This document shows, piece by piece, positions 26,941 to 35,866 of a DNA stretch of 64,000 bases (the first letter of the stretch is position 1; each line of letters starts with the position of its first letter). Origin of the DNA: Rhodobacterales bacterium (lineage in GTDB: Bacteria > Pseudomonadota > Alphaproteobacteria > Rhodobacterales > Rhodobacteraceae); contig QIGK01000026.1 of NCBI GenBank assembly GCA_003228875.1, positions 1 to 64,000 of the forward strand. The letters are read 5' to 3'. A program made the position numbers and the translations under genes. Below the pieces are notes generated by a model. That model was not told the origin of the DNA and did no database searches. It saw only the letters and a list, made by a program, of their open reading frames with translations.

Positions 26941-27753
26941 ATGCCCGAATTCAACCGCATTCTGATCACCGGCGCTGCCGGATCGCTTGGCACCAAATTG
27001 CGCCACGGATTAAAACATTTAACCACCCATATGCGCCTTGTGGATCGTGTCGATATGGGCGAAGCGCTGAAAGGCGAGGAGCTGATCGTCATGGATCTGT
27101 CCGACAAAGATTCTGCGCTGGAAATTACCAAAGACGTTGATATCATCATCCATTTCGCTGGGGTGCCGCGGGAACAGTCATTTGACGAAATCATGACAGA
27201 CACTATCCCAGCCGCTTATCATATGTATGAAGGCGCGCGGCTTTACGGGGCAAAACGGGTGGTTTACGCCAGTTCCAACCACGCGGTTGGCTTTCACAAA
27301 GTTGACAGTGTGCCCGACACCGAGGTCCGACACCGCCCCGATACCTTTTACGGCATGACCAAATGTTTTATTGAGGATTTGGGCAGCCTTTATTGGGATA
27401 AATGGGGCATTGAATCGGTCAATCTGCGGATATGTTCGTGTTTCCCCGAACCTGCTGATCGACGCATGTTGTGGAGCTGGCTAAGCTTTGACGATTGTGT
27501 ACGCCTGACCGAGGCCGCGATGACCACGCCTCGGGTGGCATTTTCGGTTATTTACGGCACATCAGATAACGCCCAACGCGCGGTTTCAAATGACCGCGCC
27601 ACCCATATCGGATACCGACCGCAAGACAGCGCCGACAGCCATGTGACCCGCATTCTTAACACCACCGAACGCCAAGACCCGAATGCGCGGGTTGCCAGCG
27701 TGGTTGGTGGCTGGTTCACCAACCATCCGCATCCTGATGATGAAAAAAGCTGA
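26941..27753 (+). CDS. NAD-dependent epimerase/dehydratase, uronate-dehydrogenase-like
   Basis: The 270-residue extended short-chain dehydrogenase has the cofactor motif GAAGSLG (residues 11-17) and active-site pair Y137-x3-K141 in YGMTK. YASSNHAVGF and the stretch ICSCFPEPADRRMLWSWLSFDDCVRL closely resemble uronate dehydrogenases, which oxidise hexuronic acids to aldarolactones with NAD+. No other uronate-pathway gene is nearby, so the substrate may differ. It starts 1 bp after the ThDP enzyme stop, and its end overlaps the next gene. Confidence 0.8.
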   Translation: MPEFNRILITGAAGSLGTKLRHGLKHLTTHMRLVDRVDMGEALKGEELIVMDLSDKDSALEITKDVDIIIHFAGVPREQSFDEIMTDTIPAAYHMYEGARLYGAKRVVYASSNHAVGFHKVDSVPDTEVRHRPDTFYGMTKCFIEDLGSLYWDKWGIESVNLRICSCFPEPADRRMLWSWLSFDDCVRLTEAAMTTPRVAFSVIYGTSDNAQRAVSNDRATHIGYRPQDSADSHVTRILNTTERQDPNARVASVVGGWFTNHPHPDDEKS

Positions 27754-28894
27754 CATTGTCATCTGCGGTGGTGCTGTTATCGGCAGCGCCATTGCTTGGT
27801 TTCTGGATGAACTGGGTTTTGATGGCTCGGTGATTGTCATTGAGCGCGACCCAAGCTTTGCCCGCTCATCCACCGCTTTGTCAGCCAGCTGCATCCGGCA
27901 ACAGTTTTCACAAGCGTTAAATGTGCAGATCAGCCAGTTTGGCGTCGGGTTTATTAAAGGCGCGCCCGAACGTTGGGGGGCTGATCTTAACCTGCAAGAA
28001 CAAGGGTATTTGAACCTTGCCAATACCCAAACCGGCGCGGAAACCTTGAGGGAAAACCACGCGGTGCAACTGGATTGCGGGGCTGAAACCTTGTTGCTTT
28101 CCGACGCTGAGATTGCGCAAAAGTGGCCACACCTAATCGTTGATGACCTTGCGCTTGGCGCCTTTGGGCCACGCAATGAAGGCTGGTTTGACAGTATGGG
28201 TCTGCTTGACGGGTTTCGCCAAAACGCCGGTGTCACGCGGATGGTGGATGAGCTTACCGGATTGATGATGTCAAAAGGCCGTATTTCCAGCGTAAAACTG
28301 GCCTCCGGCGCAGAGGTTTCTTGCGGCGTTTTTGTTAATGCAGCCGGACCAAACGCCGCTGTTATCGCAGAAATGGCAGGCGTTGACCTGCCGGTTGAGC
28401 CCCGAAAACGCACCAATTTCCTGTTTGATTGCGCCGAGCCGCCCCCAGCGGATATCCCACTGATGATCGACCCTTCGGGTGTTTGGGCACGCCCCGAAGG
28501 CAAGCATTTTTTGACCGGATGTTGCCCCGATATTGACGGCCCCGCCGACCCGAACGATTTTGACCCTAACCATACTGAATTCGATGACATCATCTGGCCA
28601 GCGCTGGCCGCGCGGTCCAAAAACTTTGAGGCCATCAAATTACAGCGTTTTTGGGCAGGGCATTACGCCTATAATACCCTTGACCAAAACGCGGTCACCG
28701 GACAGCATCCTGAAATTCAGAATTTCATTTTTGCCAACGGGTTTTCCGGCCACGGTTTGCAGCAAGCTCCGGCAGTTGGCCTTGCCATAGCCGAGCTGAT
28801 AACCCACGGCGAATACCAAACGCTTGATCTTGCACCGCTTGGATTTGAACGTATTCTTAGCCAAACGCCCTTTCTGGAGAAATGCATCATATGA
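27737..28894 (+). CDS. FAD-dependent oxidoreductase, DAO family
   Basis: The flavoprotein is about 385 residues. The dinucleotide-binding motif GGAVIGSAIAWFL lies near the N-terminus, with the terminal acid in VIERD, then SSTALSASCIRQQFS typical of sarcosine/glycine-oxidase-like enzymes. The C-terminal block is FANGFSGHGLQQAPAVGLAIAELI. Two adjacent ATGs (27737, 27740) lie inside the 3' end of the uronate-dehydrogenase-like gene, so translation is coupled. Oxidation of a secondary amine or hydroxy acid is likely; the exact substrate is open. Confidence 0.87.
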   Translation: MMKKADIVICGGAVIGSAIAWFLDELGFDGSVIVIERDPSFARSSTALSASCIRQQFSQALNVQISQFGVGFIKGAPERWGADLNLQEQGYLNLANTQTGAETLRENHAVQLDCGAETLLLSDAEIAQKWPHLIVDDLALGAFGPRNEGWFDSMGLLDGFRQNAGVTRMVDELTGLMMSKGRISSVKLASGAEVSCGVFVNAAGPNAAVIAEMAGVDLPVEPRKRTNFLFDCAEPPPADIPLMIDPSGVWARPEGKHFLTGCCPDIDGPADPNDFDPNHTEFDDIIWPALAARSKNFEAIKLQRFWAGHYAYNTLDQNAVTGQHPEIQNFIFANGFSGHGLQQAPAVGLAIAELITHGEYQTLDLAPLGFERILSQTPFLEKCII

Positions 28895-29628
28895 GCTGGC
28901 ACCCGCCTTCAGCATCCATGTTGATGGAAGTAGTCAATGCCACATGGCCTGCTGCTCGCGAATTTCCCTGCGGGCCATTTTTGCTGCGTGATGGCCAACA
29001 GGGTGGCAAACGGGCATCAGCCGCATCGCTGAAAAAGGCAGGTTTTACCTTGCCCGACATCGAACATGCCGCCAGCGAAATGCGCGGACTTAACCAGCCG
29101 GCGTTATTTATAATTCGGGACGGTGATGCCCAATTGGACAGCACATTGGCCAAAATGGGGTATCGTAGCTTTGATTTTGTAACTTTGTTTGCAGCGCCTT
29201 CAGCCAATTTGGCCCGGCACGACAAAGACAAAATGCATAGCATTGCAGCCCCAATGCCCTTAGCGGCTATGGCTGAAATCTGGGCTAAGGGCGACATAGG
29301 CCCCGCGCGTGTTGATGTGATGCGGCGGGTCAATGATCCAAAAACCTATCTGCTTGGCCGTCTGGATAACTTCCCCGCAGGCGCGGCATTTGTTGCGGTT
29401 CACAATGGTATCGCCATGGTCCACGCCTTGGAGGTTCTTGGTTCAGCACGCCGCCAAGGGCTTGGCTTGCAACTGATGGCGGGCGCAGCAGGTTGGGCAT
29501 TAAAGCAAAACGCTGGAACCTTTGCTTTAGCGGTTGTCAGTAGCAACATTGCCGCTTGTGGATTATACAAACGTCTTGGCATGCTAGAGGCCGGAAATTA
29601 CCATTATCGCATAAAGGACACGATATGA
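28891..29628 (+). CDS. GNAT-family N-acetyltransferase
   Basis: The product is about 245 residues. The N-terminal half (1-120) resembles a degenerate GNAT-like segment. The C-terminal half carries the acetyl-CoA-binding loop SARRQGLGLQLM and the end motif VVSSNIAACGLYKRLGM. The ATG at 28891 overlaps the stop of the preceding oxidoreductase gene (ATGA), and its own stop overlaps the next gene the same way, so it belongs to the operon. It may detoxify or modify an amine intermediate of the pathway, but no substrate is evident. Confidence 0.8.
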   Translation: MSWHPPSASMLMEVVNATWPAAREFPCGPFLLRDGQQGGKRASAASLKKAGFTLPDIEHAASEMRGLNQPALFIIRDGDAQLDSTLAKMGYRSFDFVTLFAAPSANLARHDKDKMHSIAAPMPLAAMAEIWAKGDIGPARVDVMRRVNDPKTYLLGRLDNFPAGAAFVAVHNGIAMVHALEVLGSARRQGLGLQLMAGAAGWALKQNAGTFALAVVSSNIAACGLYKRLGMLEAGNYHYRIKDTI

Positions 29629-30194
29629 GCGATCTGCCAACTGCCCTTAACCTGCCAATGGCAGATCCATTGCCCGAAAGCACCGCAAAGTTTTTTGCGG
29701 TTTGTCAGAAAAAACTGGGGCTGGTGCCAAATGTGTTGCAGGCTTATGCTCATAACATCGAAAAGCTAAACGCATTTTCTGCGCTATATAATGACCTGAT
29801 GCTGGGCGATAGCGGTCTTTCGAAACTGGAGCGAGAGATAATCGCGGTTGTGGTTTCCTCAGTTAACAAATGCTTTTATTGCCTTGTCGCCCATGGTGCT
29901 GCGGTGCGAGAACTGTCTGGTCGCCCCGAACTGGGTGAGGCATTAGTGATGAATTACCATGTGGCCATCCTGACAGAACGCGAACGTGCTATGCTGGATT
30001 TTGCGGTTTTGATGACCGAAAAAAGCGCTGAAATCAAAGAAGCTGATCGCCAAATATTGCGCGATAACGGTTTTAGCGATGCTGACATCTGGGACATTGC
30101 TGCCGTGGCGGGGTTTTATAATATGAGCAACAAAATGGCCTCGGCCATCGGCATGAAACCCAATCCTGAATACCACAGCGCTGCAAGGGGTTGA
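29625..30194 (+). CDS. Carboxymuconolactone decarboxylase/AhpD-like peroxidase-related protein
   Basis: The 189-residue all-helical protein has the AhpD-type active-site motif C83-F-Y-C86-L-V-A-H90, with a preceding acidic residue in LEREIIAVVVSS. Such proteins act as thiol-based peroxidase partners or lactone-handling enzymes. It overlaps the GNAT gene by 4 bp and closes the five-gene operon. Downstream is the zur promoter region. A role against peroxide made by the neighbouring flavin oxidase is an attractive inference. Confidence 0.85.
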   Translation: MSDLPTALNLPMADPLPESTAKFFAVCQKKLGLVPNVLQAYAHNIEKLNAFSALYNDLMLGDSGLSKLEREIIAVVVSSVNKCFYCLVAHGAAVRELSGRPELGEALVMNYHVAILTERERAMLDFAVLMTEKSAEIKEADRQILRDNGFSDADIWDIAAVAGFYNMSNKMASAIGMKPNPEYHSAARG

Positions 30195-30220
30195 TGCCCG
30201 TCGTGCCATTGGCTATTAAG

Positions 30221-30233
30221 GTTATATTATAAC
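30221..30233 (+). promoter_or_regulatory. Zur-box-like palindrome upstream of zur
   Basis: GTTATATTATAAC is a perfect 13-bp palindrome centred on T30227, 14 bp before the ATG at 30247. It has the GTTATA...TATAAC form of proteobacterial zinc-uptake-regulator operators, and the gene behind it encodes a Zur-type protein. Autoregulation of zur-znuC-znuB is inferred. Confidence 0.7.
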
Positions 30234-30246
30234 TTTAGGGGCTCTG

Positions 30247-30680
30247 ATGCCAATGTCTTGCTATGCTTGCGAAAGCACCACTAACGCAACCAAACCTTGT
30301 CAGGACGCGGTGTTCGGCTAACGGAATTGCGCAAAGATGTGTTGCAAATTTTATACCACGCCAAACAGCCAGTTGGCGCATATGCGATGTATGACATATT
30401 GAATTCGGAGGGCAAGGCCTCTGCTCCGCCAGCGGTTTACCGAGTTCTGGATTTTTTGGTGGCACAGGGCTTGGCCCATAAACTGCATTCTGTTTCTGCC
30501 TATACAGCCTGTTTTTCCGGTGACCATAACCACCACGCTGCATTTCTGATCTGCCGAAAATGCGGGCAGGTGCAGGAAATTGATTACGCAATGACTGACC
30601 GGTTTCACAAAGACGCAAAGGATTTCCAGCTTGAATCCACCACCCTTGAGGCCACCGGCCTTTGTGGTGCCTGTCAATGA
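30247..30680 (+). CDS. zur: Fur-family zinc uptake regulator Zur, apparent 1-bp frameshift near 30309
   Basis: The Fur-fold regulator represses zinc uptake genes when zinc is plentiful. The main frame (from about 30297) reads GVRLTELRKDVLQILYHAKQPVGAYAMYDIL, the winged helix, then histidine-rich CFSGDHNHHAAF and two zinc-type CxxC pairs (CRKCG, CGAC). There is no good start in that frame. An ATG at 30247, just behind the Zur-like box, opens another frame reading MPMSCYACESTTNATKPCQDA. Adding one G in the GG at 30309-30310 joins the two as CQDA-GVRLT, a natural Zur N-terminus. It is either a real inactivating deletion or a sequence error; a TTG start at 30297 would give a shortened protein. 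Confidence 0.75.
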
Positions 30681-31396
30681 TCCCGTTAATTAGCATAAAC
30701 AATCTGACCATCAAAAAGGGTCAACGGACTTTGTTGCAAGACATAAATTTTGATCTGGTTCCAAACGAAGCCGTCAGCCTGATCGGCCCAAACGGCGCCG
30801 GTAAAACCACCTTGATCCGCGCATTGATTGGCACACTAAAGCCGAGTTCGGGAACCATTCGTCGCAAAACCGGATTGAAAATCGGGTATACGCCGCAAAA
30901 GCTATTGTTGGAACAATTAATGCCGATGCCCGTAGACCGGTTTTTGGCTTTGTCAGGTGAATCCAATTTGGCCAAACGCCGCGACATGCTGGCCCGCTGC
31001 GACGCTGGAAAATTAAAAAATGCCCGTATGACGGATCTTTCGGGCGGGGAAATGCAGCGGGTTTTGCTGGCTCGTGCCTTGATGCGCAAACCGGATTTGT
31101 TAATTCTGGACGAACCGACCCAAGGGCTGGACCAACCGGGCGAGGCGCGATTTTACGCGCTTTTGAATGAAGTTCGGGCTGAATCGGGGTTGGCCGTGTT
31201 TATGGTCAGCCATGATCTGCACGTTGTCATGGCAGAATCGGACCGAGTGATTTGCCTCAATACCCATATATGTTGCTCTGGCGCGCCGGAAACTGTTTCA
31301 AAAGACCCGAGTTATCAAGAATTGTTTGGCACTCGCCCCGGTCTGGCATTGTATCAGCACAGCCATGTTCATTCCGAGACCTGCAACCATGATTGA
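30677..31396 (+). CDS. znuC: Zinc ABC transporter ATP-binding protein ZnuC
   Basis: The 239-residue ATPase powers zinc uptake. It has Walker A GPNGAGKTT, signature LSGGEMQR, Walker B LLILDEPTQGLD and the switch histidine in MVSHD. The C-terminus is His-rich (HSHVHSETCNHD), a usual ZnuC feature that may sense or buffer zinc. The ATG overlaps the zur stop (ATGA), and the 3' end overlaps znuB. No znuA binding-protein gene is adjacent. Confidence 0.92.
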   Translation: MIPLISINNLTIKKGQRTLLQDINFDLVPNEAVSLIGPNGAGKTTLIRALIGTLKPSSGTIRRKTGLKIGYTPQKLLLEQLMPMPVDRFLALSGESNLAKRRDMLARCDAGKLKNARMTDLSGGEMQRVLLARALMRKPDLLILDEPTQGLDQPGEARFYALLNEVRAESGLAVFMVSHDLHVVMAESDRVICLNTHICCSGAPETVSKDPSYQELFGTRPGLALYQHSHVHSETCNHD

Positions 31397-32171
31397 TGAT
31401 TTCCTGATCAGGGCAATTATGGCAGGTGTCATAATCGCGCTGGCCGCGGCGCCTTTGGGCTGTTTGGTTGTTTGGCGGCGCATGGCTTATTTTGGTGACG
31501 CAACCGGCCATGCAGCATTGCTTGGTCTTGCTTTGGCGATGAGCTTTTCAATGCCACTGATGCTGGGCGTTATTGTTATTACCGCTGCCATGGCGCTTAC
31601 GGTTACTTTTGCCACGCAGCGCGGCACGTATGCGGCTGATACAATACTTGGGGTTTTTTCGCACTCTGCCTTGGCGGTGGGGCTGGTGGCTGCTGCCGTT
31701 TTGCCCGGTGTTAGGCTTAATCTGCTTGATACATTGCTGGGCAATATTTTAACGGTTTCGAATACTGAAATAATGTGGATCGGCGTTGGTGCCGCTGGCA
31801 TTTTGCTGGTTGTCAAATTATTCTGGCGCACGTTGCTGAACGCAACATTATCCAGCGAATTATTGGTGGCCGAAGGCGGATCTTTGTTGCACGACCGGCT
31901 GGTTTTCACCCTAACGCTGGCGTTTTTTGTTGCGATGTCAATGAAACTTGTGGGCATTTTACTGATCACTGCGATGCTAATTTTACCAGCCGCCGCAGCG
32001 GCACCAATTTCACGCTCGCCCGAACGCATGGTTGTTTTCACTGCAATTATTGGCGTGTTATCGGTCGGCGGCGGTATTTGGCTTAGCTGGGAGGCAGATA
32101 TTCAGGCAGGCCCAGCCATCATTGTTACCGCCAGTTTCTTTTTTGTGCTGCTCAATGTTTTTCGCCGGTGA
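31389..32171 (+). CDS. znuB: Zinc ABC transporter permease ZnuB
   Basis: The 260-residue inner-membrane permease belongs to the ABC-3 family and has about seven to eight helices. MAYFGDATGHAALLGLALA near residues 35-53 is the typical conserved loop of ZnuB/ZurM proteins. The ATG lies inside the last codons of znuC (8-bp overlap). It forms the zinc channel with ZnuC; the periplasmic ZnuA component must be encoded elsewhere. Confidence 0.92.
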   Translation: MIDDFLIRAIMAGVIIALAAAPLGCLVVWRRMAYFGDATGHAALLGLALAMSFSMPLMLGVIVITAAMALTVTFATQRGTYAADTILGVFSHSALAVGLVAAAVLPGVRLNLLDTLLGNILTVSNTEIMWIGVGAAGILLVVKLFWRTLLNATLSSELLVAEGGSLLHDRLVFTLTLAFFVAMSMKLVGILLITAMLILPAAAAAPISRSPERMVVFTAIIGVLSVGGGIWLSWEADIQAGPAIIVTASFFFVLLNVFRR

Positions 32172-32195
32172 TAACCTTGCCAGCGAAACCAATGC

Positions 32196-32765
32196 TCAGG
32201 AACAAAACTGTAACTGGTCTTCATATTGGGCGGCCCTGTTGCGAACTTGGCCGGCAACATTAACCAGCCAGTCTTTATTACGATAAGTCCCGCGTGAAAA
32301 CCCGCGCTGCCCTTCATGATATGCAAGGTATTGGTTATAGGCATCATCCATGGCTATGCCGTTGCTCCGGTTTGAATTCTGCATATACCAGCCGATAAAA
32401 TCTGTTGCATCGCGAAAATTACTGCGCCTAGCGCTACGGCTGTTGGTTTGATCCTGATAATCACCCCATGTGCCGTCCAGCGCTTGAGAATAACCAAAAG
32501 CCGACGAAATCCGTCCGGCCGGGATCGACCCAAGAAAAAAGATTCTTTGGGTTCTTGCTCTGGCACGGAAACTGCTTTCTTTCCAGATGATTGCCATTTG
32601 CACATGCACCGGCGCGCCCCATTCTGCCTCAGCCTTTTTCAAGGACTTAAGCCAACCGCTTCGCTGGTCGAGTATGGAACACGCATTGTCCTGCTGAACT
32701 GGCGGTCGGGAATCCCGAGCGCAAGATCCAAGGACCAACGCAAATATTAACGCCAGATATTTCAT
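32196..32765 (-). CDS. Lytic-transglycosylase-like (SLT domain) lipoprotein
   Basis: The 189-residue protein starts with a lipoprotein signal (lipobox L12-G-S-C15). The soluble part resembles the SLT lysozyme-like fold, with the putative catalytic glutamate E63 in IWKESSFRARA, a following SAFGYSQALDGTW block and a YLAYHEGQRGF block that fit transglycosylase motifs. It probably cuts or binds peptidoglycan in the periplasm. It converges with znuB. It is separated from the T6SS locus by several genes, so a T6SS role is not supported. Confidence 0.78.
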   Translation of the reverse strand: MKYLALIFALVLGSCARDSRPPVQQDNACSILDQRSGWLKSLKKAEAEWGAPVHVQMAIIWKESSFRARARTQRIFFLGSIPAGRISSAFGYSQALDGTWGDYQDQTNSRSARRSNFRDATDFIGWYMQNSNRSNGIAMDDAYNQYLAYHEGQRGFSRGTYRNKDWLVNVAGQVRNRAAQYEDQLQFCS

Positions 32766-32842
32766 CTGCTTGCCTCAATTAGTTTCTGCTCAGATTATTT
32801 TTTACTCATCTAGCCCTAATTCGGTGAAAAAATCAAGCCGTG

Positions 32843-33733
32843 TCAGATCAGGAATGCCAGAATGAGCGGAATTGCGAACACCGAAAAAACCGTCGAAACA
32901 ACCACCAGCCCTGCCACTTCGGCAGAGTTTGCGCCGTATTTTTCAGCCAGCATAAAATTACTGACCGCCACCGGGGTTGCGACTTGCAAAACCAGAACCG
33001 CAAAGGCCAGTGATGGCAGATCAAAGATTAATCCGACGCCAACCGGCACAGCAACGCAAACCAAAATTTTCAGCAGTGACAACCAAACCGCGCGGTTCAG
33101 CGCAGTTGGCCGCAGCCGCGTTATGGCAACGCCAAGGGTAACCAACATCAGCGGAATTCCCATTTGTCCAATCAATTCAAGGGTGTTCATGCTCCAATCC
33201 GGCAAGGATGTTCCGGTAAATAGAAACACCGAACCAAGAATAGTCGCCCAAACCAAAGGTTCTTTGATTGCCACAATGGGGGATTTTCCACCCGAAACCA
33301 CCCAGACACCAAAGGTAAAAGACATCAGCGCCATGACCGCAAAAATAATCACAGCGAAATCAAATCCGACCGAGCCAAAGGCAAAAAACGCCAGCGGCAG
33401 GCCCAAATTACCGGTATTGCCAAACACCAGTGGCGGCAAAAATGTTTGCTGGTCAAATTTTATCAATCGAAGGAAACCGGCAAAAAACATAACCACCAAG
33501 CCATAAGACATAAACGCGGCCAACGCCGTATTTCGCAATATGATTGGATCAACTTCCATTCTGACCAAAGCCACAAATATCAAACAAGGGATGGCAATTG
33601 TCATGGTCAGACGGGTGACAAATTGAACCGGATAATCCCAGCCCGCCTTGACCCAGACAAACCCCAAAGCAGCCAGAATAAAAACCGGAGCAACAATTTC
33701 CAGAACCTGCAATAATGTAGCGATAATCAGCAC
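32843..33733 (-). CDS. AEC-family (auxin efflux carrier) transporter
   Basis: The 296-residue inner-membrane protein has about ten helices, typical of the AEC family of bile/arsenite/auxin-type carriers. FGNTGNLGLPLAFFAFG near the middle is the conserved crossing motif of this family. Bacterial members often move malate, malonate or other organic acids. It is divergent from hspQ with a 125-bp intergenic region. The substrate cannot be assigned. Confidence 0.88.
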   Translation of the reverse strand: MLIIATLLQVLEIVAPVFILAALGFVWVKAGWDYPVQFVTRLTMTIAIPCLIFVALVRMEVDPIILRNTALAAFMSYGLVVMFFAGFLRLIKFDQQTFLPPLVFGNTGNLGLPLAFFAFGSVGFDFAVIIFAVMALMSFTFGVWVVSGGKSPIVAIKEPLVWATILGSVFLFTGTSLPDWSMNTLELIGQMGIPLMLVTLGVAITRLRPTALNRAVWLSLLKILVCVAVPVGVGLIFDLPSLAFAVLVLQVATPVAVSNFMLAEKYGANSAEVAGLVVVSTVFSVFAIPLILAFLI

Positions 33734-33858
33734 CGAATTTCCTTTTGATTTACGCCTGTCAAACCCACATGGCCAAGCCTGTCAACCATTGATGCAAACC
33801 TTATAGACAAATGATGTAATGCTATGATATTTGACTTGGAAAATCAGGCAATGGACCC

Positions 33859-34185
33859 ATGGAAAAACTGCACGCAAAATTCACACTTGGACAAATTGTC
33901 AAACACCGCATTCACCCTTTTCGCGGTGTGATATTTGACGTGGACCCAACTTTTAATAACTCCGAAGAATGGCTGGAATCTATTCCCAAAGACATGCGGC
34001 CAAAACGGGACCAGCCTTTTTATCATTTATTTGCGGAAAACGACACGTCGTATTATGTGGCATATGTATCCGAACAAAACCTGTTGCAAGATGACACCGA
34101 TGAACCGGTGGAACACCCCGAAGTTGCTGAGATGTTTGGCGACCTGTCAAATGGCAAATATGATATTGGCGGGCATTTACACTAA
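33859..34185 (+). CDS. hspQ: Heat shock protein HspQ
   Basis: The 108-residue protein is of the YccV/HspQ family, first described as hemimethylated-DNA binding and later as a heat-shock protein that enhances Lon protease activity. The family block FTLGQIVKHRIHPFRGVIFDVDPTFNNSEEW and HYLFAEN-like HLFAENDTSYYVAYVSEQNLL are clear. It converges with the gamma-glutamyltransferase gene with a 4-bp overlap. Confidence 0.93.
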   Translation: MEKLHAKFTLGQIVKHRIHPFRGVIFDVDPTFNNSEEWLESIPKDMRPKRDQPFYHLFAENDTSYYVAYVSEQNLLQDDTDEPVEHPEVAEMFGDLSNGKYDIGGHLH

Positions 34186-35759
34186 TACCCCAGCGCGCAG
34201 CCGTCTTTTCGCGGATCAGACGCACCAAACAAAACACCGTCTTTGATCATGATCGCTTGGGCGCCGCCAATGGGGTTTTTAGGGTTGGTCACCCGATGAC
34301 CCATCTTGGTTAATGCATCGCGAGTGTCAGACCCATACCCTTGTTCCATTGCCAATACCTCCGCATGAGCAAAACAACGCGGCGCGTCTATGGCGGATTG
34401 AATGTCCATGCCAAAATCGGCGATGTTTGACAAAAACCGCATGTGGCCATTTGCCTGATATTGCCCACCCATCACCCCGAATGGAATCAGAAATGCCCCC
34501 GGCTTGTGCATCATTCCGGGAATAATTGTGTGCATCGGGCGCTTGCCGCCCATGGCCTCATTTGGGTGGCCAGCTTCAAGGCTGAACCCCGCACCACGAT
34601 TTTGAAGTAATATTCCGAACTTGTCCGACGCAATGCCGCTGCCAAAGCTATGAAATATTGAATATATCAGCGAAAGCGCCATGCGGTCTTTGTCAACAAC
34701 CGTTAAATATACAGTTTCTTTGTGAACCGAACCTGCCCGTCGAAACTCCCAATCCATGGCTTTGTCAAGGTCTATCAACGCAGCCAGATCAGCGGCGGTT
34801 TGTTTGGCTAAAAGATGGTCCAGTTTGTCACCCATCGCTGATGGATCAGCAATAAACCTGTCTCGCGCATTATAAGCAAGCTTCACTGCTTCGGCCTCCA
34901 GATGAGCCCGTTGACTGCCGAATGGATCCAACGCCGCCATGTCAAAATGCCCAAGAATATTGGCAATAAGAATTGCGATCGAGCCTTGCCCGTTTGGCGG
35001 CAGCTCAATCAGTTCAAAACCTTTGTATTCGCCACGAACCGGCTCGACATAATCGCATTTTGTTGCCGAAAAATCGTCAAGGGTATGCACTCCGCCCTGG
35101 GCGGCCAAAGTATCGACAAAATCTTCTGCAACTTCACCCTCATAAAACCCTGCGCGGCCTTGCTTGGCGATCCGCCGTAACACTTCGGCTTGTCCGCGGG
35201 CGCGGAAAACCTGCCCTATTTGGGGGGCCTTTCCAGAGAACCCATACAGATCCCGGGCGTTACCTTGAAGATTAGACAGGCTTTGTGCCCAGTCATAAGC
35301 CACCCGTTCCGCAACCGGAACGCCTTGCTCTGCGTAATGAATAGCAGGGGCAAGAACATCAGGCAAAGGCAGTTTGCCCCAGTCTTTTGACAGCGTGATA
35401 AACCCGTCAACCGCACCGGGAATGGTGACAGACGCCGCGCTATTATCAGCAATAATTTTATGGCCCTGATCACGCAAACGCATCGCTGACAAGGCTTTTG
35501 GCGCGCGTCCAGATGCGTTCAGCCCGATAAATTCGGTGGAGCCTGGCGGTTGCAGCAAAGCAAAACAATCGCCGCCCAGCCCTGTCATTTGTGGTTCGCA
35601 TATATTTAATACCATGGCCGCAGCAATGCCTGCATCCACCGCATTGCCACCGGATTCCAGAATTTTAATCGCCGTTTGTGCGGCCAGCGGGTGCGAGGCC
35701 GCGCACATGCCATTTTTGGAAATGACGGTTGACCGTCCGGAAAGATGAAAATCACGCAT
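34182..35759 (-). CDS. Gamma-glutamyltransferase family protein
   Basis: The 525-residue Ntn-hydrolase precursor is expected to cleave itself into two chains before the nucleophilic threonine, here T349 in ETVYLTVVDKD (classical enzymes read TTHFSVVD). The N-terminal block NGMCAASHPLAAQTAIKILESGGNAVDAGIAA and the late GGKRPMHTIIPGM fit the family. No signal peptide is seen, so it may act in the cytoplasm, like YwrD-type members. The ATG at 35759 is preferred; the frame continues 26 codons upstream without homology. The residue after the nucleophile is Val, not Thr. Confidence 0.86.
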   Translation of the reverse strand: MRDFHLSGRSTVISKNGMCAASHPLAAQTAIKILESGGNAVDAGIAAAMVLNICEPQMTGLGGDCFALLQPPGSTEFIGLNASGRAPKALSAMRLRDQGHKIIADNSAASVTIPGAVDGFITLSKDWGKLPLPDVLAPAIHYAEQGVPVAERVAYDWAQSLSNLQGNARDLYGFSGKAPQIGQVFRARGQAEVLRRIAKQGRAGFYEGEVAEDFVDTLAAQGGVHTLDDFSATKCDYVEPVRGEYKGFELIELPPNGQGSIAILIANILGHFDMAALDPFGSQRAHLEAEAVKLAYNARDRFIADPSAMGDKLDHLLAKQTAADLAALIDLDKAMDWEFRRAGSVHKETVYLTVVDKDRMALSLIYSIFHSFGSGIASDKFGILLQNRGAGFSLEAGHPNEAMGGKRPMHTIIPGMMHKPGAFLIPFGVMGGQYQANGHMRFLSNIADFGMDIQSAIDAPRCFAHAEVLAMEQGYGSDTRDALTKMGHRVTNPKNPIGGAQAIMIKDGVLFGASDPRKDGCALGY

Positions 35760-35866
35760 ATATTTTGCCTTTTTAGTTTGGCTTACCGTGGCATTCAGCC
35801 AAAAAACTTGCAATTGCCAAACTGATTTTTCTTGCAAAGAATCAAAACTCGTCGCAATCTTGTTTT

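Noticed and set aside
32196-32765. Lytic-transglycosylase-like lipoprotein as a T6SS cell-wall enzyme
   Set aside because: It lies more than 6 kb outside the T6SS locus with unrelated genes in between and has a lipoprotein signal, so no link is supported.
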